Shown: positions 5,284 to 8,293 of the stretch, one piece after another | How positions within the stretch are numbered: position 1 is the stretch's first letter | Layout: each line of letters starts with the position of its first letter | Assembly (NCBI GenBank): GCA_964569715.1 | Contig: CAZMUD010000050.1 | Location: forward strand, 1 to 8,293 | Source of the DNA: CAZMUD01 sp964569715 | Lineage (GTDB): Bacteria > Chloroflexota > Dehalococcoidia > Dehalococcoidales > UBA2162 | Length of the DNA: 8,293 bases | Direction: 5' to 3' | Position numbers and translations under genes: made by a program | The notes under the pieces: model-generated | What the model was told of the DNA's origin: nothing | Database searches by the model: none | What the model saw: only the letters and a program-made list of their open reading frames with translations

Positions 5284-6359
5284 CTATTGCTTGGTGAGGT
5301 ATCTTTCGGCGTAGATGGTGGCGGTAGCTCCATCGCCGGCAGCGGTTATTGCCTGGCGGGCGGAGTCCTGGCGTNNNNNNNNNNNNNNNNNNNNNNNNNN
5401 NNNNNNNNNNNNNNNNNNNNNNNNNNNNNNNNNNNNNNNNNNNNNNNNNNNNNNNNNNNNNNNNNNNNNNNNNNGGCGGTAGCTCCATCGCCGGCAGCGG
5501 TTATTGCCTGGCGGGCGGAGTCCTGGCGTATATCGCCGGCAGCCAGAATACCGGGTATTTCCGTTTCCATCTTCTCATTGGTAATGATATGACCAACATT
5601 ATCCAGCGGTAGAATACCCTTCAGGTAATCGGTATCCGGCTTAAGCCCGATAGAGATGAAGACTCCGGCTACCTCCAGGGCTGATTTTTCCCCGGTCTGC
5701 ACCTGGTTAAGCCCGATTCTTTTAACGGAATTTTCCCCCTCAATCTTCTCAACCGTGCTATCCCACCGGAATTCTATTTTCGGTTCAGCGAAGGCTCTCT
5801 CCTGTAGAATGCGGGTGGCACGGAGCTGACGGCGGCGGTGTATCACTGTAATCCTGGAGGCAAACTTGGCCAGATGCAGGGCTTCGGTAATAGCGGCATC
5901 GCTGCCACCGACTACGGCTACTGGTTGCTCTCTGAAGAAGGCGGCATCGCAGGTAGCGCAGTAAGACACCCCCTTGCCGGTAAACTCCTCTTCCCCGGGC
6001 ACATCCAGGGTCTGCCGTTTCGAGCCACCAGCTATAATTACTGCCCTGGCTATAAAGTCGCCCTCGGTGGTCTTTAGCACTTTCTGACTCTTTTGAAGCT
6101 CAATGCCGGTAGCCTCGGCGATAACAGTTTTTAGTCCATATTGTGTTGCCTGCTGGTGCATTAATTGACCCAGCTCAGAGCCGCTGATACCTTCAGGGAA
6201 ACCGGGGTAGTTCTCTACCCGCTCGGCATTGGCTATCTGACCACCAACCAGCCCCCTCTCTATGAGCAGGCTGTTAAGTCTGGCTCTTGAGGCGTAAAGC
6301 CCGGCGGTAAGTCCAGCCGGACCGCTACCAATAATAACTACATCGTAACCATTGTCCAT
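5284..6359 (-). CDS. trxB: Thioredoxin reductase, split by an artefactual gap
   Basis: This FAD enzyme passes electrons from NADPH to thioredoxin. Motifs visible are the FAD site GSGPAGL (11-17), redox pair CATC (C134, C137), NADPH site VVGGSDAA (149-156) with HRRRQLRA (174-181), and the second FAD motif GILAAGDIRQ (270-279). Ns at 5375-5474 break the gene, and as written the frame is lost after the gap because Ns plus duplicate total 155 bases, not a multiple of three. Deleting the Ns and one 55-base duplicate joins ...AAGDGATA directly to TIYAERYLTKQ and a TAG stop at 5284-5286. This gives 306 residues, a normal family length and C-terminus. I chose ATG 6359 over TTG 6362 because GGAG lies 10 bases upstream. 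The gene follows trxA by 39 bases, so the reductase is co-transcribed with its substrate. Confidence 0.95.
5320..5374. repeat. Left copy of the 55-base duplicate flanking the assembly gap
   Basis: It is identical base for base to 5475-5529 and touches the N run directly. Both copies encode the same trxB segment on the minus strand, DIRQDSARQ through to DGATA. It is best explained as a contig-end overlap the assembler did not merge; 55 is a common final k-mer size in short-read assemblers. Confidence 0.95.
5375..5474. other. Assembly gap of exactly 100 Ns
   Basis: One hundred Ns is the conventional length for a scaffold gap of unknown size, so the number says nothing about real distance. The flanking duplicates and the restored trxB frame suggest the true gap length is minus 55, meaning the contigs overlap and no sequence is missing. 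Confidence 0.97.
5475..5529. repeat. Right copy of the 55-base duplicate flanking the assembly gap
   Basis: This is the partner of 5320-5374. It is in frame with the upstream part of trxB, so one of the two copies should be removed together with the Ns when the gene is repaired. Confidence 0.95.
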
Positions 6360-6398
6360 CAACGTTAGGCTCCAATCTCCATCTCGGCATTGAGAGCC

Positions 6399-6725
6399 TT
6401 AATCAAGGACGTCATCCAGACTTTGCTTTAGCTCTCCCTTGGGTCTGACGCCAACCATGTGTGAAACGGGCTCCCCATTTTTAAAGATGAGAAGGGTGGG
6501 AATACTCATTATACTGTATCTGGCAGCAGTCTTTGGATTGTGGTCAACATCCACCCTGACAAAGCTTATCCTGCCGTTATACTCCTCAGCCAGTGTATCT
6601 AGTATTGGGGCGACCATAAGGCAGGGTCTGCACCAGGCTGCCCAGAAATCTACCAATACTGGCTTCCCGGCCTGTAACACCGTTTGGTCAAAATTAGTGT
6701 CATCTATTGAGACCGGTTTGCTCAT
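6399..6725 (-). CDS. trxA: Thioredoxin with WCRPC active site
   Basis: This small cytoplasmic disulfide reductase is the substrate of the TrxB encoded next. The 108 residues cover the whole fold: VLVDFWAAWCRPC with cysteines C32 and C35, an acidic buried residue at D26, and the cis-proline P76 in SIPTLLIF. The C-terminal strand and helix (GVRPKGELKQSLDDVL) are intact. The residue after the first cysteine is arginine instead of the usual glycine of WCGPC, which may shift the redox potential or partner choice. ATG 6725 has a strong AAGGAGG six bases upstream, lying inside the end of plsX; the two genes overlap by 26 bases. With trxB following after a short gap, this forms a self-contained thioredoxin system. 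Confidence 0.97.
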   Translation of the reverse strand: MSKPVSIDDTNFDQTVLQAGKPVLVDFWAAWCRPCLMVAPILDTLAEEYNGRISFVRVDVDHNPKTAARYSIMSIPTLLIFKNGEPVSHMVGVRPKGELKQSLDDVLD

Positions 6726-7710
6726 AGTTTTCCTCCTTGATTTTCTGGCAGATGTCTCGTTCTACAGTCTGTTTGGCTAAACCAATGGCATTTTTAATAG
6801 CTGTGGCCTTACTACGGCCGTGAGCTATGATGATATTTCCATTTATCCCCAGAAGGCATGCCCCGCCGTATTCCCGGTAGTCCATTCTTTTAACCAGGGA
6901 ACCCAGCCCTACATCAAAGAGTACGGCGCGCCCTTGTAGGTGGTATGCCTTGGAGAGTAGTTGCCCCACCTGTCGCAACCTTAGGAAGGTGTCGCCTAAT
7001 CCCTCAATAGTCTTGAGTACTATATTGCCGGTAAAGCCATCAGTAACAATGACATCGGTTGTTTCTCTTGATATGTCCTGGCCTTCTATGTTGCCGATAA
7101 AGTTTAGTTTGGTCTTCTTGAGGAGGCGATAACTTTCCTTGGTCAGGTGGTTGCCCCTGGTTCCCTCCTCGCCGTTATTGAGCAAGCCAACGCGCGGAGA
7201 GCCGATACCGAAAATCTCTCTAGCGTAGGTGGTGCCTAACTGGGCAAACTGAACTAGGTAGCCTGGCCGGCAATCGGCATTCGCCCCGGAGTCAATAAGG
7301 AGAGACGGGGCAGTGGCATTGATGTTAATGATAGTGCCTATGGCCGGACGTTCGATGCCTTTTATCTTTCCCAGACTGAGCAGAGCCGAGTATAATACTG
7401 CCCCGGTATTGCCTGCGGAGACAAAGGCTGAGGCTAGCCCATCTCTTACCAGATTAGTCCCCACCGATATTGAGGAGTCTGGCTTACTGCGGACTGCCTC
7501 AATAGGCAACTCGTTAGGCCCGATAGCCTGGCTGGCATCAATGATAGTCATACCTAGTTTCCCCAGATGGCGGCCGCCCAGCACATAGAGTATGTCTTTC
7601 CTGCCCACCAGAGCAATTTTTACACTATACTCTTGGGCTGCTTTTATGGCTCCCTTGACTATTTCGTGGGGAGCATACTCCCCGCCGGTGGCATCAACAG
7701 CGATTATCAT
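6700..7710 (-). CDS. plsX: Phosphate acyltransferase PlsX
   Basis: PlsX converts acyl-ACP and phosphate to acyl-phosphate, the donor used by PlsY to acylate glycerol-3-phosphate, and so starts phospholipid synthesis at the membrane surface. The 336 residues are full length. Family blocks seen in order are VDATGGEYAPHEIVKG (5-20), SAGNTGA (98-104), DSGANADCRP (140-149), GLLNNGEEGTRGN (175-187), FIGNIEGQDI (204-213), TDGFTGNIVLKT (223-234) and YGGACLLGINGNIIIAHG (281-298). The start ATG 7710 has GAGG seven bases upstream and overlaps the previous gene's stop as ATGA. The usual fatty-acid neighbours (fabD, fabH, rpmF) are not in this window; it sits between an activase and thioredoxin genes instead. 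The 3' end overlaps trxA by 26 bases, and its last codons carry the trxA ribosome binding site. Confidence 0.96.
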   Translation of the reverse strand: MIIAVDATGGEYAPHEIVKGAIKAAQEYSVKIALVGRKDILYVLGGRHLGKLGMTIIDASQAIGPNELPIEAVRSKPDSSISVGTNLVRDGLASAFVSAGNTGAVLYSALLSLGKIKGIERPAIGTIININATAPSLLIDSGANADCRPGYLVQFAQLGTTYAREIFGIGSPRVGLLNNGEEGTRGNHLTKESYRLLKKTKLNFIGNIEGQDISRETTDVIVTDGFTGNIVLKTIEGLGDTFLRLRQVGQLLSKAYHLQGRAVLFDVGLGSLVKRMDYREYGGACLLGINGNIIIAHGRSKATAIKNAIGLAKQTVERDICQKIKEENYEQTGLNR

Positions 7711-8293
7711 TTAACTTCCTCAGTTAGGACTCTTTCCCACAGGTCGCAACGACCTCCCCACCGGGCAAGAACCTGACCATTAAGCGAAATTTGGGCTATC
7801 TCACAGAGGTTAGGGCAGGCTTTGCATTCAAATGAGGAGGTGTGATACTTTACTTCGCTTACGCCAAATCCCTTGAACTTGCATCCATTTTTACTACTGA
7901 CCATCTCTTCGTGTGCCAGTAAGGCGGCTCCTATTGCTCCCATAATCTCGTGGTGGGGTGGGACAATGACCTCAACACCAAGCTCTTCCTGGAGTGCCTT
8001 GACTATAGCCTGGTTAAAGGCAACCCCACCCTGAAATACTATTGGGGGTTTAATTTCTTTCCCCAAGCTGACATTATTAAGGTAGTTGCGCACCAATGCT
8101 TGGCACAGCCCGTAGAGAATGTCCTCAGTTCGATGCCCCATCTGTTGTTTGTGGACCATATCTGATTCAGCAAAAACCGTGCATCGCCCGGCAATACGCA
8201 CTGATGTCCGGCTATTCAGTGCGCGCTGGCTGAACTCTTCAATGCTCATATTAAGGCGCAGTGCCTGGTGGTCAAGGAAGCTACCAGTGCCGG
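7707..8293 (-). CDS. Acyl-CoA dehydratase activase-type ATPase, 5' end outside window
   Basis: This belongs to the BcrA/BadF/BadG/HgdC family of ASKHA-fold ATPases. These use ATP and usually an Fe-S cluster to push low-potential electrons into 2-hydroxyacyl-CoA dehydratases or benzoyl-CoA reductases. The frame is open to the window edge (194 residues seen, beginning GTGSFLDHQALRLN), so ATG 8249 is internal, not the start. Family signatures are IAGRCTVFAESDM with a conserved cysteine, the ATP-site block FQGGVAFN, and PPHHEIMGAIGAALLA. After these comes a Cys-rich tail: CKACPNLC (codons 7803-7826) and GGRC. I recall this tail from the long activase-related proteins that continue into DUF2229, but here the protein stops shortly after it. 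Its TGA overlaps the plsX ATG, so the two are translationally coupled. The family call is firm; the substrate is unknown. Confidence 0.88.
   Translation of the reverse strand, partial: GTGSFLDHQALRLNMSIEEFSQRALNSRTSVRIAGRCTVFAESDMVHKQQMGHRTEDILYGLCQALVRNYLNNVSLGKEIKPPIVFQGGVAFNQAIVKALQEELGVEVIVPPHHEIMGAIGAALLAHEEMVSSKNGCKFKGFGVSEVKYHTSSFECKACPNLCEIAQISLNGQVLARWGGRCDLWERVLTEEVK

Noticed and set aside
5320..5529. Genuine tandem duplication or frameshifted trxB pseudogene
   Set aside because: The copies are perfectly identical, 55 bases long and abut a 100-N gap; collapsing them gives an intact gene. An artefact is far more likely.
8247..8249. ATG 8249 as the start of the activase
   Set aside because: The frame is open upstream to the window edge, and those residues (GTGSFLDHQALRL) match the conserved family sequence before this point.

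Overview
The window reads as ordinary chromosome from a free-living bacterium, probably a metagenome-assembled genome. The house-keeping genes are moderately GC-rich, with a more AT-rich stretch in the middle. I lean towards Chloroflexota (Dehalococcoidia-like), judging from the Mfd, PlsX and activase sequences and the simple GAGGGGC/GCCCCTC terminators. That placement is inference only, with moderate to low confidence.

Layout. Bases 1-195 are the tail of an unrecognised + strand gene. A good extended -10 promoter (209-237) follows, with a hairpin (245-270) at or near its predicted transcription start. Then comes a full-length mfd (290-3649), the transcription-repair coupling factor. Next is an AT-rich orphan gene for a small membrane protein (3738-4313), closed by a textbook terminator (4383-4406). 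The 412-base gap 4314-4725 is a patchwork of repeats. It holds a 12-bp perfect hairpin overlapping a G-quadruplex motif, one copy of what looks like a dispersed 'GATTGCTTCGTCGC...' repeat, and a 29-bp tandem array of about 4.7 units whose arms can pair in two registers. A type II toxin-antitoxin pair follows in antitoxin-first order (hicB 4732-4944, hicA 4941-5174), with its own extended -10 promoter and a nested two-stem terminator.

The right third is one tightly packed minus-strand operon. In transcription order it is: an acyl-CoA dehydratase-type activase (5' end outside the window), plsX (ATGA overlap), trxA (26-nt overlap) and trxB (39-nt gap). It joins phospholipid precursor synthesis to a complete thioredoxin/thioredoxin reductase couple and an ATPase of a family that normally drives low-potential electron transfer.

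trxB is interrupted by 100 Ns. The 55 bases before the gap are identical to the 55 bases after it. Removing the Ns and one copy restores an exact 306-residue reading frame, so the gap is very probably an assembly artefact of overlapping contigs and not missing DNA.

I did not find a convincing undescribed multi-gene system. The most unusual non-coding material is the 4414-4637 repeat cluster. The points most worth checking are the false gap in trxB, the WCRPC active site in TrxA, the leader hairpin of mfd and the Cys-rich tail of the activase.
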